Of a stretch of 64,000 nt of DNA, positions 47,550-58,310 are shown piece after piece (within the stretch, counting starts at the first letter, position 1; each line of letters begins with the position of its first letter). The translations under genes and the position numbers were made by a program. This stretch comes from Vreelandella sulfidaeris (GTDB lineage: Bacteria > Pseudomonadota > Gammaproteobacteria > Pseudomonadales > Halomonadaceae), in NCBI GenBank assembly GCA_007182875.1, contig AP019514.1, positions 620,001 through 684,000 of the forward strand, given 5' to 3'. The notes below the pieces were generated by a model. It did no database searches and was not told the origin of the DNA. It saw only the letters and a list, made by a program, of their open reading frames with translations.

Positions 47550-47673
47550 TTTCTCTTCTTCAGCCCGCTAACACCTCCCTCCTTACATTTTTAATCGCGC
47601 TCTAATACGCTTGTTCACCTAGCTGTTTGCCTCTCTGCCACTAAGTGCGGCTTTAGTCGTTTGACAACTGCGC

Positions 47674-47679
47674 TATAAT
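47674..47679 (+). promoter_or_regulatory. Consensus -10 box upstream of alaS
   Basis: A perfect TATAAT lies 74 bp before the alaS ATG. No good -35 is found at the normal 17-nt spacing; a TTGACA (47661-47666) is only 7 nt upstream, so it cannot pair with it. Confidence 0.45.
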
Positions 47680-47752
47680 GGCTGCTTTGCGACCCCTGAG
47701 GGTAGCGTCGACAGCGCCCTGGGACATCACGCTTTCTTGTTACGGATACCCT

Positions 47753-50362
47753 ATGAAAAGCGCAGAGATTAGACAGGCCTTTCTCTCTTTCTTTGAAGAG
47801 CAAGGGCATACCATTGTACCCACCGGCTCTTTAGTGCCGGGGAATGACCCTACGCTACTGTTTACCAATGCTGGCATGGTGCCGTTTAAAGATGTATTTC
47901 TGGGACGAGATCCGCGCCCTTACGTGCGCGCCACCTCTGCGCAGCGCTGCGTGCGCGCGGGCGGTAAGCATAATGACTTAGACAATGTCGGCTATACCGC
48001 ACGTCACCATACCTTCTTTGAAATGCTGGGTAATTTCAGCTTTGGCGATTACTTCAAGCATGATGCCATTCGCTTTGCCTGGGTGTTCCTGACCGAAACG
48101 CTGGGACTACCCAAAGAAAAGCTTTGGGTAACGGTGCACATTAGCGATGACGAAGCCGAGCGCATCTGGAAAGATGAGATTGGCATTGATCCTGAACGCT
48201 TCTCCAAGCTCGATGAAGATAATTTCTGGCAGATGGGCGATACCGGCCCTTGTGGCCCCAGCTCGGAAATTTTCTTTGATCACGGACCAGAGGTTTGGGG
48301 TGGCCCTCCCGGTAGTCCTGAAGAAGATGGTGATCGCTACATCGAAATCTGGAACTTAGTGTTCATGCAGTTTGATCGCGATGCCCAAGGTACGCTCAAC
48401 CCGCTGCCCAAGCCGTCTATCGATACCGGTATGGGCTTAGAACGGGTGGCCGCCGTCATGCAAGGCGTGCATTCAAACTATGAAATCGACCTGTTTCAAA
48501 ACCTGCTGCAAGCCGCCGCCAAAGCCACCGGCCACCCGGATATCGCCACACCTTCTCTGCGCGTGATTGCTGACCATATCCGTTCATGTGCCTTCCTGAT
48601 TGCCGATGGCGTGCTGCCTTCCAACGAAGGGCGTGGCTATGTGCTGCGTCGTATCATTCGCCGCGCGATTCGTCATGGCCATAAGTTGGGCGCGGTAGAG
48701 CCGTTCTTCCACAAGCTGGTGGACGCGCTGGATGCGGAGATGGGCGATGCTTATCCGGAACTGCGTGAGGCGCGCGCTCAAATAGCGCGAGTGCTATTGA
48801 AGGAAGAAGAGCAGTTTGCGCGCACGCTGGATCACGGGATGGGGTTGCTGAATGCGGCGCTAGCTGAGCTTGATGGCAAGGTACTGCCGGGTGAGACGGT
48901 ATTTAAGCTTTACGATACCTATGGTTTCCCTTTTGACCTTACCGCCGATGTTTGCCGTGAGCGCGGCGTTACCCTCGATGAAGAGGGCTTTCAACAAGCA
49001 TTGGAGGCTCAGCGCGACCGCGCTAGGGCGGCCAGCCAATTTGGCGCCGACTATAGCGCCTCGATTGAACTGGATGGCGAAACGGCCTTTACCGGTTATG
49101 ACCGGTTAGAAGACCAAGCCAAAGTAACGGCATTGGTCGACAGCGAAGGCAATGCACTGGCTGCGCTGGAAGCAGGCCAAAAGGGCGTCGTGGTATTGGA
49201 TCGCACGCCGTTTTACGGTGAGTCGGGCGGGCAGGTAGGTGATACGGGCTATCTATATGTCGACGGTGGGCGCTTTCAGGTCACCGATACCCAAAAGCAG
49301 CGCGGTCATCACCTTCATCAAGGCATGATGGTAGAGGGCTCGCTGAGTGTTGGCGCCAGTGTGCGTGGCGAAGTAGATGCCAGCCTGCGAACGGCAACCA
49401 TCCGCAATCACTCGGCAACACACCTGCTGCATAAAGCGCTACGTATGGTGTTGGGCGATCACGTTCAGCAGAAAGGTTCGCTGGTCAATGCAGAGCGACT
49501 GCGTTTCGACTTTAGCCACTTTGAGCCAATGACCGCTGAGCAACTAGCGGAAGTCGAACGGCTGGTTAACGAGCAGATTCTGGCCAACGCACCGACTCAG
49601 ATCGAGCAAATGAGCCTTGATCAAGCCAAAGCCAAAGGTGCAGCGGCGTTGTTTGAGGCTAAGTACGCCGAGAACGTGCGCGTACTGACTATCGGCGCCG
49701 ATGACTTCTCTATTGAGTTATGTGGTGGTACCCACGTGGCGCGCAGTGGCGATATTGGCTGCTGTCATGTGATGAGCGAAGTAGGCATTGCTTCCGGTGT
49801 ACGTCGTATTGAGGCGATCACCGGTGAAAACGCGCTGACCTACTTCCGCGAACAGGAGGCATGTCTTGAGCGCTTGAGCGAACGTTTGAAGACCAAGCCC
49901 GAGCAGGTTGAAGCACGTGTGGAGTCGCTGGTTGAGCGTAACCGTAGCCTTGAAAAGAGCTCGAACAGCTTAAAGCGAAGCTGGCCAGCGCTGCAGGCAG
50001 CGACATGCTCAGTCAGGTGCAAGAGATTAATGGCGTTAAACTCCCTGGCGACTCAGCTGGAGGGTGTCTCAGGCAAAGACCTGCGCGGCATTCTTGATCA
50101 GCTTAAAAACAAGCTCAGTTCAGGCGTCATTATTCTCGGCGTTGCAGACCAAGCCGCTGGCAAAGTAAGCCTGATCGCTGGGGTAACCCAAGACTTGACC
50201 AGTCAAGTGAAGGCCGGTGAGCTGGTTAACCATGTTGCCTCCCAAGTGGGAGGGAAGGGCGGTGGCCGCCCTGATATGGCGCAAGCGGGAGGTAGTCAGC
50301 CCGACGCCTTGCCGGATGCGTTGAAGAGCGTACCGGTATGGTTGGAAAACGTGCTTAGCTAA
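47753..50362 (+). CDS. alaS: Alanyl-tRNA synthetase (two compensating frameshifts)
   Basis: Class II aminoacylation domain: [53 protein letters not shown] and [19 protein letters not shown]. Editing domain: [14 protein letters not shown] and the [17 protein letters not shown] zinc region. C-Ala domain: [15 protein letters not shown]. Between about 49957 and 50047 a missing A and an extra C cancel, so 30 residues of the coiled coil (normally [20 protein letters not shown]) read in a wrong frame. The ATG at 47753 is chosen by family length over the longer frame upstream. Confidence 0.96.
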   Translation: MKSAEIRQAFLSFFEEQGHTIVPTGSLVPGNDPTLLFTNAGMVPFKDVFLGRDPRPYVRATSAQRCVRAGGKHNDLDNVGYTARHHTFFEMLGNFSFGDYFKHDAIRFAWVFLTETLGLPKEKLWVTVHISDDEAERIWKDEIGIDPERFSKLDEDNFWQMGDTGPCGPSSEIFFDHGPEVWGGPPGSPEEDGDRYIEIWNLVFMQFDRDAQGTLNPLPKPSIDTGMGLERVAAVMQGVHSNYEIDLFQNLLQAAAKATGHPDIATPSLRVIADHIRSCAFLIADGVLPSNEGRGYVLRRIIRRAIRHGHKLGAVEPFFHKLVDALDAEMGDAYPELREARAQIARVLLKEEEQFARTLDHGMGLLNAALAELDGKVLPGETVFKLYDTYGFPFDLTADVCRERGVTLDEEGFQQALEAQRDRARAASQFGADYSASIELDGETAFTGYDRLEDQAKVTALVDSEGNALAALEAGQKGVVVLDRTPFYGESGGQVGDTGYLYVDGGRFQVTDTQKQRGHHLHQGMMVEGSLSVGASVRGEVDASLRTATIRNHSATHLLHKALRMVLGDHVQQKGSLVNAERLRFDFSHFEPMTAEQLAEVERLVNEQILANAPTQIEQMSLDQAKAKGAAALFEAKYAENVRVLTIGADDFSIELCGGTHVARSGDIGCCHVMSEVGIASGVRRIEAITGENALTYFREQEACLERLSERLKTKPEQVEARVESLVERNRSLEKSSNSLKRSWPALQAATCSVRCKRLMALNSLATQLEGVSGKDLRGILDQLKNKLSSGVIILGVADQAAGKVSLIAGVTQDLTSQVKAGELVNHVASQVGGKGGGRPDMAQAGGSQPDALPDALKSVPVWLENVLS

Positions 50363-50368
50363 ACCTCT

Positions 50369-50400
50369 AGGCCGGTGGCATGATTGTCGCCGGCCTTATT
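50369..50400 (+). terminator. Weak terminator after alaS
   Basis: AGGCCGG and CCGGCCT form a stem around a 14-nt loop, followed by TATTT. Confidence 0.55.
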
Positions 50401-50447
50401 TGTGACAATTTCACCCTAAATTCCCGAACGCATAGGAAAAACGGCAT

Positions 50448-51699
50448 ATGGCACTATACGTACAGAAGTTCGGCGGCACTTCGGTGGGCTCTGTCGAGCG
50501 TATCAAGGCCGTAGCGGAAAAGGTTAAGGGCTTCCGCGATCAAGGCCACCAGGTCGTAGTTGTGGTCTCCGCCATGAGCGGCGAAACCAACCGTTTAACA
50601 GATATGGCACAGGCGCTTAACGAAGATCCTGCACCACGCGAAATGGATATGCTGCTATCGACCGGTGAGCAGGTAACCATATCCCTTGCTCGCGATGGCA
50701 CTTCAGCAAATTGGTGTATCGGCCACGTCGCATACTGGCGCCCAGGTAGGTATTCATACCGATAACGCCTATACCAAAGCACGTATTCAGCGGATTGAAA
50801 CCGATGACCTGAAAGCTGACCTGGAAGCAGGGCAGGTCGTGGTTGTGGCTGGTTTCCAAGGGGTGGATGAAGACGGCAATATCACTACCTTGGGACGCGG
50901 TGGTTCTGATACCACTGGGGTGGCGCTGGCGGCGGCATTAGGTGCCGATGAATGCCAGATTTACACTGATGTCGATGGGGTGTACACCACTGACCCGCGC
51001 GTATGCTCAAGAGCTCAGCGGTTAGAGAGCATTACCGTAGAAGAGATGTTGGAGCTGGCCAGCCTCGGTTCCAAAGTACTGCAGATCCGCGCGGTAGAGT
51101 TTGCAGGCAAATACAACGTGCCCCTGCGGGTGCTGTCGAGCTTTGAAGACGGCCCCGGTACCCTAATTGTTGCAGAAGCAGACCAAGACGAGGACGCTAT
51201 GGAAGAACCACTGATCTCCGGTATCGCTTTTACCAAAAACGAAGCAAAGTTAACCCTGCTGAATACGCCGGATGTGCCGGGTGTGGCATCGCGTATCTTA
51301 GGCCCTATTGCCGATGCCAATATTGAAGTGGATATGATCGTGCAGAACGTGGCGCCAGCAGGTGACTATACCGATTTCACTTTTACGGTCGCCAAGGGCG
51401 ATTACAAAGCGACTAAAAAGTTACTTGAAGAAACGGTAATCCCAGACTTAGGCGGTGGTGAGTTGCGTGGCGATGATAATATCGCCAAGGTATCCTTAGT
51501 GGGTGTGGGGATGCGCTCTCACGCGGGTGTAGCGTCTAAAATGTTCCGTGTACTAGCCGATGAGAACGTTAATATCCGTATGGTATCCACCTCTGAGATT
51601 AAAATCTCAGTCGTAATTGATGAGAAACATATGGAACTTGCTGTCAATGCACTACATAAAGCGTTTGGTTTAGATAAGGCAGATATCGAATCTGAATAA
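50448..51699 (+). CDS. lysC: Aspartate kinase (frameshifted)
   Basis: First enzyme of the aspartate family pathway. The kinase domain has [56 protein letters not shown] and [12 protein letters not shown]. Two C-terminal ACT domains follow ([40 protein letters not shown]), the site of lysine/threonine feedback. One extra T near 50682 splits it. It lies upstream of csrA. Confidence 0.95.
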
Positions 51700-51808
51700 C
51701 ATGAATGCTTTAAACCTTCTACGCTGAAGGGGGTACTTGCTGCCGTGTGGTGGTGAGCTTTCTTTCAACGGGAGGTTTAAGTGTCATGGAGCCGGAGTCC
51801 TTGGTGAC

Positions 51809-51845
51809 AGGCAACACTATACTGCATAATGGTGTAGTGTTGCCT
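51809..51845 (+). other. Stem-loop in the csrA leader
   Basis: AGGCAACACTA and TAGTGTTGCCT form a perfect 11-bp stem with a 15-nt loop, 49 bp before the csrA start. There is no T-run, so it is more likely a leader structure than a terminator. Confidence 0.55.
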
Positions 51846-51893
51846 CCGGCTGACATATCCCGTTGCATAAAACGTCTGAAAAGGAGATCAGCC

Positions 51894-52082
51894 ATGCTCA
51901 TCCTAACTCGCCGAGTCGGCGAAACCCTGATGATCGGTGATGAAATCACCGTCACCGTTCTAGGTGTAAAAGGCAATCAAGTGCGTATTGGTGTTAATGC
52001 ACCTAAAGATGTTGCAGTTCATCGTGAAGAGATATACCAGCGCATTCAGCGTGAACGAAACAGTGAAAACGAAGTAGAATAA
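51894..52082 (+). CDS. csrA: Carbon storage regulator CsrA (RsmA)
   Basis: This 62-residue RNA-binding protein reads [17 protein letters not shown] and [19 protein letters not shown], the canonical CsrA sequence including the Arg-44 region. It binds ANGGA sites in mRNA leaders and is titrated by RsmY/Z or CsrB-type RNAs, one of which is predicted in this window. The ATG at 51894 follows AAAAGGAGAT; the open frame extends further upstream without support. The Shine-Dalgarno itself contains a GGA, compatible with autoregulation. Confidence 0.97.
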   Translation: MLILTRRVGETLMIGDEITVTVLGVKGNQVRIGVNAPKDVAVHREEIYQRIQRERNSENEVE

Positions 52083-52215
52083 GACTTGCGAGTTTGCATA
52101 ATGACACGATGCTTAAGACGTAAGCTTATCTGTAAGATATGGTCGGTGCGAAAAAAATCCGTCGGGGACTAGACATAAGAAGCCTAAATCGGTAATATTC
52201 GCGCCGTGCCGTTAA

Positions 52216-52308
52216 GGAGAGGTGGCCGAGTGGCTGAAGGCGCTCCCCCTGCTAAGGGGAGTATAGGGTTTATAGCCCTATCGAGGGTTCGAATCCCTCT
52301 CTCCGCCA
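52216..52308 (+). tRNA. tRNA-Ser (GCT)
   Basis: A 93-nt cloverleaf with a long variable arm. Anticodon GCT at 52251-52253, T-loop GGTTCGAATC, CCA encoded at 52306-52308. Confidence 0.97.
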
Positions 52309-52389
52309 ACAGCACGGCCAGTTAGTACTTTGTTAATGAGAGTTTTTATTAATAAAAGTTTTGTTAAAAAGTACATGGTCACAAGGTAT

Positions 52390-52466
52390 GCGCCCGTAGC
52401 TCAGCTGGATAGAGTACCTGACTACGAATCAGGGGGTCGGAGGTTCGAATCCTCCCGGGCGCGCCA
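52390..52466 (+). tRNA. tRNA-Arg (ACG), copy 1
   Basis: A 77-nt cloverleaf. Acceptor GCGCCCG pairs with CGGGCGC; anticodon ACG at 52424-52426; CCA encoded. Confidence 0.97.
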
Positions 52467-52565
52467 CCTTCTAAGATTAGTAATCTGAATTCCAGCAGCG
52501 CTGGTTCTAATAGCATCAGCACTAGTCTTGGTAAATGTAAGTATAAATGTTTACAGAAATATTAC

Positions 52566-52642
52566 GCGCCCGTAGCTCAGCTGGATAGAGTACCTGACTA
52601 CGAATCAGGGGGTCGGAGGTTCGAATCCTCCCGGGCGCGCCA
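52566..52642 (+). tRNA. tRNA-Arg (ACG), copy 2
   Basis: Identical to copy 1 over all 77 nt, anticodon at 52600-52602. The 99-bp spacer between copies is not conserved, so this is an older or gene-converted duplication. Confidence 0.97.
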
Positions 52643-52649
52643 GATTCTA

Positions 52650-52678
52650 AACCCGCTCTCAAACGAGAGCGGGTTTTC
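52650..52678 (+). terminator. Terminator after the tRNA-Arg genes
   Basis: AACCCGCTCTC and GAGAGCGGGTT form an 11-bp stem with a 5-nt loop, followed by TT. Confidence 0.85.
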
Positions 52679-52736
52679 TGTTTCCAGCCTGACCGGCTAT
52701 TTTTCTAGTCTGAACACTTGTTTCTAGCCTGACCGG
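52679..52736. repeat. Direct repeat of 18 bp
   Basis: TGTTTCCAGCCTGACCGG at 52679-52696 recurs with one change at 52719-52736. Confidence 0.75.
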
Positions 52737-52772
52737 AAGAGAATCGCTCGCACCCCGGTCTTGCGATCGTGT

Positions 52773-52803
52773 AGCGCCCCGCTTTGCGGTAGGGCGCTTT
52801 TTT
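52773..52803 (+). terminator. Second tandem terminator
   Basis: AGCGCCC and GGGCGCT stem with an inner CGC/GCG pairing, followed by six T. It backs up the first terminator before the convergent dusC gene. Confidence 0.75.
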
Positions 52804-52856
52804 GGCTATTGAGTTTTATATTTCTAGCGGTATGAGCAGCACCGTTGAGCGTAAGG

Positions 52857-53852
52857 CTAAGCCAGTGCAGCGAACTGCTCATCAATGACGAGGCTGCCGA
52901 GCAGTTGGTCTAATTCGGTAAGACGTTTAACGCGCTGAAAGTTCTGATGTGCTTCGCTACTGCCTTGGCGCATTTGGGCGAGCCATTGTTTAACCAGCGA
53001 GACCACGACGCGGTCAGGCAGGTGTTGCCTTTGTAGGGCGGCATACTCTTTTAGCACGCTGGCCCGCATTGCCCAGCTGCTTTCGGGTAATCGTTCGCCG
53101 GTTAGCTGCCAGTGACGGATGCGCGGAGCAAGCCAGGGGTCCGCCAGCGCGCTGCGTCCTAGCATCACGTCACAACACCCGACAACGTGCGAGCTTTCCA
53201 GTAATCTTCCAGGGTCCAGATATCGCCATTGGCGACCACCGGAATACTCACGTGACGGCGAATTTTGCCGATCCACTCCCAATGCGCCGGAGGGCGGTAG
53301 CCTTCGTCGCGCGTCCTCGCATGCACGACTAACTGCGCTGCACCGCCCGCTTCAGTGGCTTGGGCGCAGGCAACGGCTAAGCGGCGATTGGCAAACCCCA
53401 GGCGAATCTTGGCCGTCACGGGGATTTCGCCTTCTAGCGCTTCTGAAACGGCTTTGACGGCTTGATAAACGCGATCCGGTTGGCGTAGCAGCGAAGCGCC
53501 GCCATCATGGCGGTTAACCAGCTTGGCAGGGCAGCCAAAATTGAGATCAACGCTCACCGCGCCAAGCTTGAGAGCCTGGCGCGCATTGGCCGCTCAGTGC
53601 GGTAGGGTCAGAGCCAAGCAGTTGTAAATGCACGGGAATGCCGCTTGGTGTTGTCACAGGCGGTTGCGCAAGCTCTGGGCAATGCTTGTAGAATACTCTT
53701 GGTGGCAGGCGCGCATCGACAACGCGGACAAATTCGGTCACCGTCCAGTCAAAACCGACTTGCCTAGTCAACAGGTCGCGAGTCAATGCATCAATCACCC
53801 CTTCCATCGGGGCTAGGCCAATTCTGCCTTTATGTAGTAAATTAACAACCAT
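52857..53852 (-). CDS. dusC: tRNA-dihydrouridine synthase, DusC-like (frameshifted)
   Basis: This FMN enzyme reduces uridine in tRNA. Motifs: IGLAPMEGVIDALTRDLL, VTEFVRVVDARLPP, VDLNFGCPAKLVNRHDGGAS with the catalytic Cys, VVHARTRDEGY, IPVVANGDIWTLEDY and CDVMLGRSALADPWL. The TEFVRVVD block is characteristic of DusC. Breaks lie near 53590 and 53187. The start ATG at 53850-53852 is favoured over a GTG nine bases upstream. Confidence 0.9.
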
Positions 53853-54040
53853 GAGTTCCACTATCGCGCCATTGCATTCTATTCTGAGTGTGGCAGGTTA
53901 GTGTATTCCCCCTCACTGCGCCAAGTGCCTTTCACGGCATAGGCTTAATGATGTGCGCATGAGCAATTTAGAAACCAATTAGAAGCCCTGGTTGTGAATC
54001 ATCGTTATAAACCGTATTTAGTAAATTAGGAGAGCGCCTT

Positions 54041-54298
54041 ATGCAGGATCTAGAGCTATTGCAAGACGGTTTGGCGTTAATGGCGCTTGGAATGGGTGTC
54101 GTTTTTGTTTTTCTTACACTTTTAGTGATCAGTGTCACTTTCATGTCGAAGCTGATCGGGCGTTTTCAACCCGTACCAGTGACCGCCGTGACCGCTAAGA
54201 AATCGCCGTCATCTCATGCTCCCTCTGCTCAAAATGACGAGGTGATGGCGGTGATCAGTGCTGCAGTGCATCGTTATCGATCAACACGGCGTCACTAA
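54041..54298 (+). CDS. oadG: Oxaloacetate decarboxylase gamma chain
   Basis: This small 85-residue protein has one N-terminal membrane helix (LALMALGMGVVFVFLTLLVISVTFM) and a polar C-terminus with final His residues (AAVHRYRSTRRH) that bind zinc in the family. It holds the alpha and beta subunits of the sodium pump together. It is the first gene of oadGAB and is preceded by AGGAGAG. Confidence 0.88.
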   Translation: MQDLELLQDGLALMALGMGVVFVFLTLLVISVTFMSKLIGRFQPVPVTAVTAKKSPSSHAPSAQNDEVMAVISAAVHRYRSTRRH

Positions 54299-54389
54299 CT
54301 TTCTTAAATTTTTTCATTAAAGCCATTTTTTGGCTATTTTTTTGTTATTTTTACTACAAACTTGTGATTCTCTACTGCGAGCCAAGACC

Positions 54390-56220
54390 ATGAACGAAAT
54401 TAAACGCCCACTAGGCATTACTGATGTCGTGCTGCGCGATGCCCACCAATCGCTGTTTGCCACGCGTATGCGGCTGGACGATATGTTGCCGATCGCCGAA
54501 AAGCTTGATCGTGTCGGCTACTGGTCGCTGGAAACCTGGGGTGGAGCCACCTATGACGCCTGTATCCGTTATTTGGGCGAAGACCCCTGGGAGCGTATTC
54601 GTGCCCTGAAAGAAGCCATGCCGAATACACCCCAGGCCATGCTGCTGCGGGGCCAGAACCTGTTGGGTTATCGTCATTATGCCGATGACGTCGTCGATAA
54701 GTTCGTCGAACGGGCAAAAACCAATGGCGTGGATGTCTTCCGTGTCTTTGATGCCATGAATGACCCACGTAATTTAGAGCGTGCCATCCAGGCGGTACGC
54801 AATGTCGAAGGCCATGCACAAGGCACGATTTCCTATACCGTAAGCCCGGTACATACCCTGGATAGCTGGTCGACCTCGCCAAAACCATTGCCGGTTTGGG
54901 CGCGGATTCATTGGCTATCAAGGATATGGCGGGGCTGCTGACGCCTTATACGGCGTTCGATTTGGTCACCCGGCTCAAAAAAGAGCTATCGATTCCGGTA
55001 CACCTGCACTGCCACGCCACCACCGGACTTTCTACCTCGACCATTTTGAAGGCGGTCGAGGCGGGCATTGATAACGTCGATACCTCGATCTCTTCCATGT
55101 CGATGACCTATGGCCACAGCCCAACTGAATCTGTGGTCGCGATGCTCAAAGACACCGGCCGCGATACCGGCCTGGACCTTGAGCTACTGGAAGATATCGC
55201 TGGCTATTTCCGTGAAGTGCGCAAAAGTACGCCGCCTTTGAAGGCTCGCTGCGCGGTATTGATTCGCGGATCCTGATTGCTCAGGTGCCGGGTGGGATGC
55301 TGACCAACATGGAAGGACAGCTCAAAGAGCAGGGGGCGGGCGATAAGCTGGATGATGTACTCAGCGAAATTCCCCGTGTGCGCGAGGACCTGGGCTTTAT
55401 CCCTTTGGTCACGCCCACCTCGCAAATTGTCGGCACTCAAGCGGTCATGAACGTAATGATGGGCGAGCGCTATAAGTCGATCTCCAAGGAGGTACAAGCG
55501 CTGCTCAAAGGTGAATACGGCGCGGCTCCCGCGCCCTTTAACGCCGAGTTGCAAAAGCGCGTGCTGGAAGGCGGCGAGCCGATCACCTGCCGTCCAGCAG
55601 ATAACCTATCACCGGAGATGGACAAGCTGGCCGCAGAGCTAAAAGACAAGGCCAGCGCTGAGGGCATCCGCTTGGCCGAAGGCAAGCGGGAAGTCGACGA
55701 CGTATTAACCTATGCGCTGTTTCCGCAGATTGGTTTGAAATTCCTTAAGAATCGAGACAACCCCGATGCCTTCGAGCCTGTTCCTCAGGCAGCTGAGGCA
55801 GAAAGCGCTAGCGTACCGGCACAAACCGAGAGCAAAGCGCCCGCCGCTAGCCGCGGTCCAGAAACTTATACCGTAAAACTCAACGGTAAAGCCTACGTTG
55901 TGGAGGTTGCTGAAGGTGGCGACATCAGCGACGTACAGGAGCAAACCGCCTCCGTTGCAGCAACGGATGCACCCAAAGACGACGCTCCGGCACCGAGCGG
56001 TGGCGGGAGTGGTGAAAGCATTGATGCCCCCTTGGCCGGTAATATTTTCAAGGTCAATGTACGTCCCGGCGAGCAGGTCGCTGAGGGTGATGTCGTCATC
56101 ATTCTGGAAGCGATGAAAATGGAAACCGAAGTGCGTGCCAGCAGCGCAGGCACTGTCTCTAAGGTTAACGTCAGCGAGGGCGACAGCGTAGCCGTAGGCG
56201 ATACGTTGATCGAACTCTAA
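54390..56220 (+). CDS. oadA: Oxaloacetate decarboxylase alpha chain (frameshifted)
   Basis: The carboxyltransferase domain has [50 protein letters not shown] and [21 protein letters not shown] Pro/Ala-rich linker ([20 protein letters not shown]) leads to the biotinyl domain, with the biotinylated Lys in [11 protein letters not shown]. Breaks lie near 54880 ([15 protein letters not shown]) and 55226 ([12 protein letters not shown]). It transfers the carboxyl of oxaloacetate to biotin for decarboxylation by OadB. Confidence 0.94.
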
Positions 56221-56232
56221 GGGCATCCGGTA

Positions 56233-57552
56233 ATGGATAAATTAGTCACGTTATGGGAAGGCTCTGGGCTGTATAACCTTGAGCTTGGCCAGGCGACCAT
56301 GATTTTGGTAGGGCTGCTACTGCTCTATCTGGCCATTTATAAAAGTTTGAGCCGCTGTTGCTAGTGCCGATTGGCTTTGGCGGCATTCTCGCCAACATCC
56401 CCGAGGCTGGCTTGGCTATCTCCGCACTCGACCAAGCGATCGAGGTGGCAAAGCCCGCCGTGTTACAGCAGATGGCGGCAGCACTGGGCGCCACCCTCGA
56501 TCCGCTGGCGAACGCGGAAGCCTGGCGAGAGTCGCTGCATGCGATTGCTCATGACGGCGCCGCGCCGGATCAGGTGCGCGCCGCGCGGGATATCGCCGTG
56601 GGCGTTGGTTACAGCGATGGCATGCTTTACAACTTCTACAAAGTCGCGATCGGTTCGGGCATCGCCCCGTTGATTATCTTTATGGGCGTGGGCGCGATGA
56701 CAGATTTTGGCCCGCTGCTGGCCAACCCACGAACGCTGTTCCTAGGTGCCGCCGCTCAGTTTGGTATTTTTGCCACGCTGTTTGGCGCCGTGGCGCTTAC
56801 ATCGATGGGTATCATGGACTTCTCGCTCAATCAGGCGGCCGCCATTGGTATTATCGGCGGCGCAGATGGGCCGACGTCTATCTATGTCTCCAGCGTGCTG
56901 GCACCCGAGCTACTGGGCGCCATTGCCGTGGCTGCCTACGCCTATATGGCACTGGTGCCACTAATTCAGCCGCCGATTATGCGTCTGCTGACCACCGATA
57001 AAGAACGGCAAATCAAGATGACGCAGCTGCGGCCAGTCTCCAAGCTGGAAAAGGTTGTTTTCCCGCTGATGCTGTTGATTCTGGTCGCACTGTTTCTGCC
57101 CGATGCCGCGCCGCTACTCGGCATGTTCTGTTTCGGTAATTTGATGCGCGAATGCGGCGTGGTCGAGCGTTTATCGGATACCGCGCAGAATTCCCTGATC
57201 AATATTGTCACCATTATTCTGGGGCTATCCGTCGGCTCCAAGTTAATGGCCGATAGCTTCCTGACATTTGAAACGCTGGGGATACTAGGCTTAGGTATAG
57301 TTGCCTTTGGGATCGGCACGGCCGCGGGGGTATTAATGGCGAAGCTAATGAACCTGGTCAGTAAAATGCCGATTAACCCCTCATTGGTGCCGCAGGCGTA
57401 TCGGCGGTACCCATGGCCGCCCGAGTGGCCAACAAGGTCGGGCTGGAATCGAACCCGCACAACTTCCTGCTGATGCATGCCATGGGGCCTAATGTAGCGG
57501 GGTTATAGGCTCGGCGGTAGCGGCCGGGGTAATGATTAAATATCTTGGGTAA
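56233..57552 (+). CDS. oadB: Sodium-pumping oxaloacetate decarboxylase beta chain (frameshifted)
   Basis: This multi-pass membrane subunit decarboxylates carboxybiotin and exports sodium. Motifs: [56 protein letters not shown] and [18 protein letters not shown]. Breaks near 56350, 57392 and 57500 are repaired to end [10 protein letters not shown] at TAA 57550-57552. An insertion with several Ala after VLQQM (residues about 70-115) is longer than in enteric OadB, as in marine homologues. A sodium pump fits a halophile. Confidence 0.94.
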
Positions 57553-57561
57553 CTAGTTCTC

Positions 57562-57649
57562 TGTCATCGCGAGCGAAGCGCGGCGATCTCGGTTTTGTTT
57601 GCCACCGCACCGGCCGAGATTGCTTCGTCGCAGGCTCCTCGCAATGACA
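57562..57649. repeat. REP-like palindromic repeat R4
   Basis: This diverged copy sits between the convergent oadB and yigZ ends. Its left arm matches R1 (TGTCATCGCGAGCGAAGCG), and the right arm keeps the core CTCCTCGCAATGACA intact. The middle is longer and unrelated. It may also act as the transcription terminator there. Confidence 0.88.
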
Positions 57650-57683
57650 CAGACACACTACTAATATTCCGGCACCGCTTTAT

Positions 57684-58310
57684 TCATGTCTTTGGTGCTG
57701 TAAGAACCTCAATAGCGTTCTTCACACGGTTTTCCAGCAGGGAAAGATCAAGCGGGCAGTCACGTGGCCAGCCAATACACAGGCGGACACCATCGCCGTC
57801 GTAGTCAGCTTGCTCAATAGGGATGTCGTGTTCTTCACACCAGGTGCGGGCAATCGCCTCGCTGGCAAAGCTGAGGCGTAGGGTATAAGTGTCACGCTCT
57901 ATGACTTCTTGAGTAGGCAATGTCTCAAGCGCATGGCTAACCGCTTGGGCATAAGCGCGGGCTAAACCTCCGGTACCCAATTTCGTGCCACCAAAATAGC
58001 GAATCACCACACAGCCAATATGGCCCAGTTGGCTACCCTGCAGTACTTGGTACATTGGTCGCCCGGCGGTGCCGCCTGGCTCACCATCATCAGAGAAGCC
58101 AATCAAATTCTGTTCGCCGGGTGGCCCGGCAATATAAGCAGTGCAGTGGTGGCTAGCATTGGGATGTGCAGTTTTCGCGGCGTTCAACATGATGGTGAAC
58201 GCGCTGATGTCCGGCGCGTGGCAGACCCAAGTTATGAAGTGGCTCTTTTCTACTTCGATATCAGTCGTATGCCAGGACGAAGGGGGGAGTGCCGGAACCC
58301 GGTAGCGCAT
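57684..58310 (-). CDS. yigZ: YigZ/IMPACT family protein
   Basis: This intact 208-residue protein has the N-terminal UPF0029 fold: EVEKSHFITWVCHAPDISAF, ASHHCTAYIAGPPGEQN, FSDDGEPGGTAGRPMYQVL, VVIRYFGGTKLGTGGLARAY. A C-terminal DUF1949-like part follows. The exact role in bacteria is unclear (translation-linked in eukaryotic IMPACT). Its ATG overlaps the stop of the upstream S24 gene (TAATG), so the two are translated together. Confidence 0.92.
   Translation of the reverse strand: MRYRVPALPPSSWHTTDIEVEKSHFITWVCHAPDISAFTIMLNAAKTAHPNASHHCTAYIAGPPGEQNLIGFSDDGEPGGTAGRPMYQVLQGSQLGHIGCVVIRYFGGTKLGTGGLARAYAQAVSHALETLPTQEVIERDTYTLRLSFASEAIARTWCEEHDIPIEQADYDGDGVRLCIGWPRDCPLDLSLLENRVKNAIEVLTAPKT

Noticed and set aside
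47661..47679. TTGACA and TATAAT upstream of alaS as one sigma-70 promoter
   Set aside because: Their spacing is 7 nt, far below the 16-18 nt required; only the -10 was kept as a feature.
51747..51893. N-terminal extension of csrA
   Set aside because: CsrA is invariably about 60 residues, and a good Shine-Dalgarno precedes the internal ATG; the extension contains the leader stem-loop.
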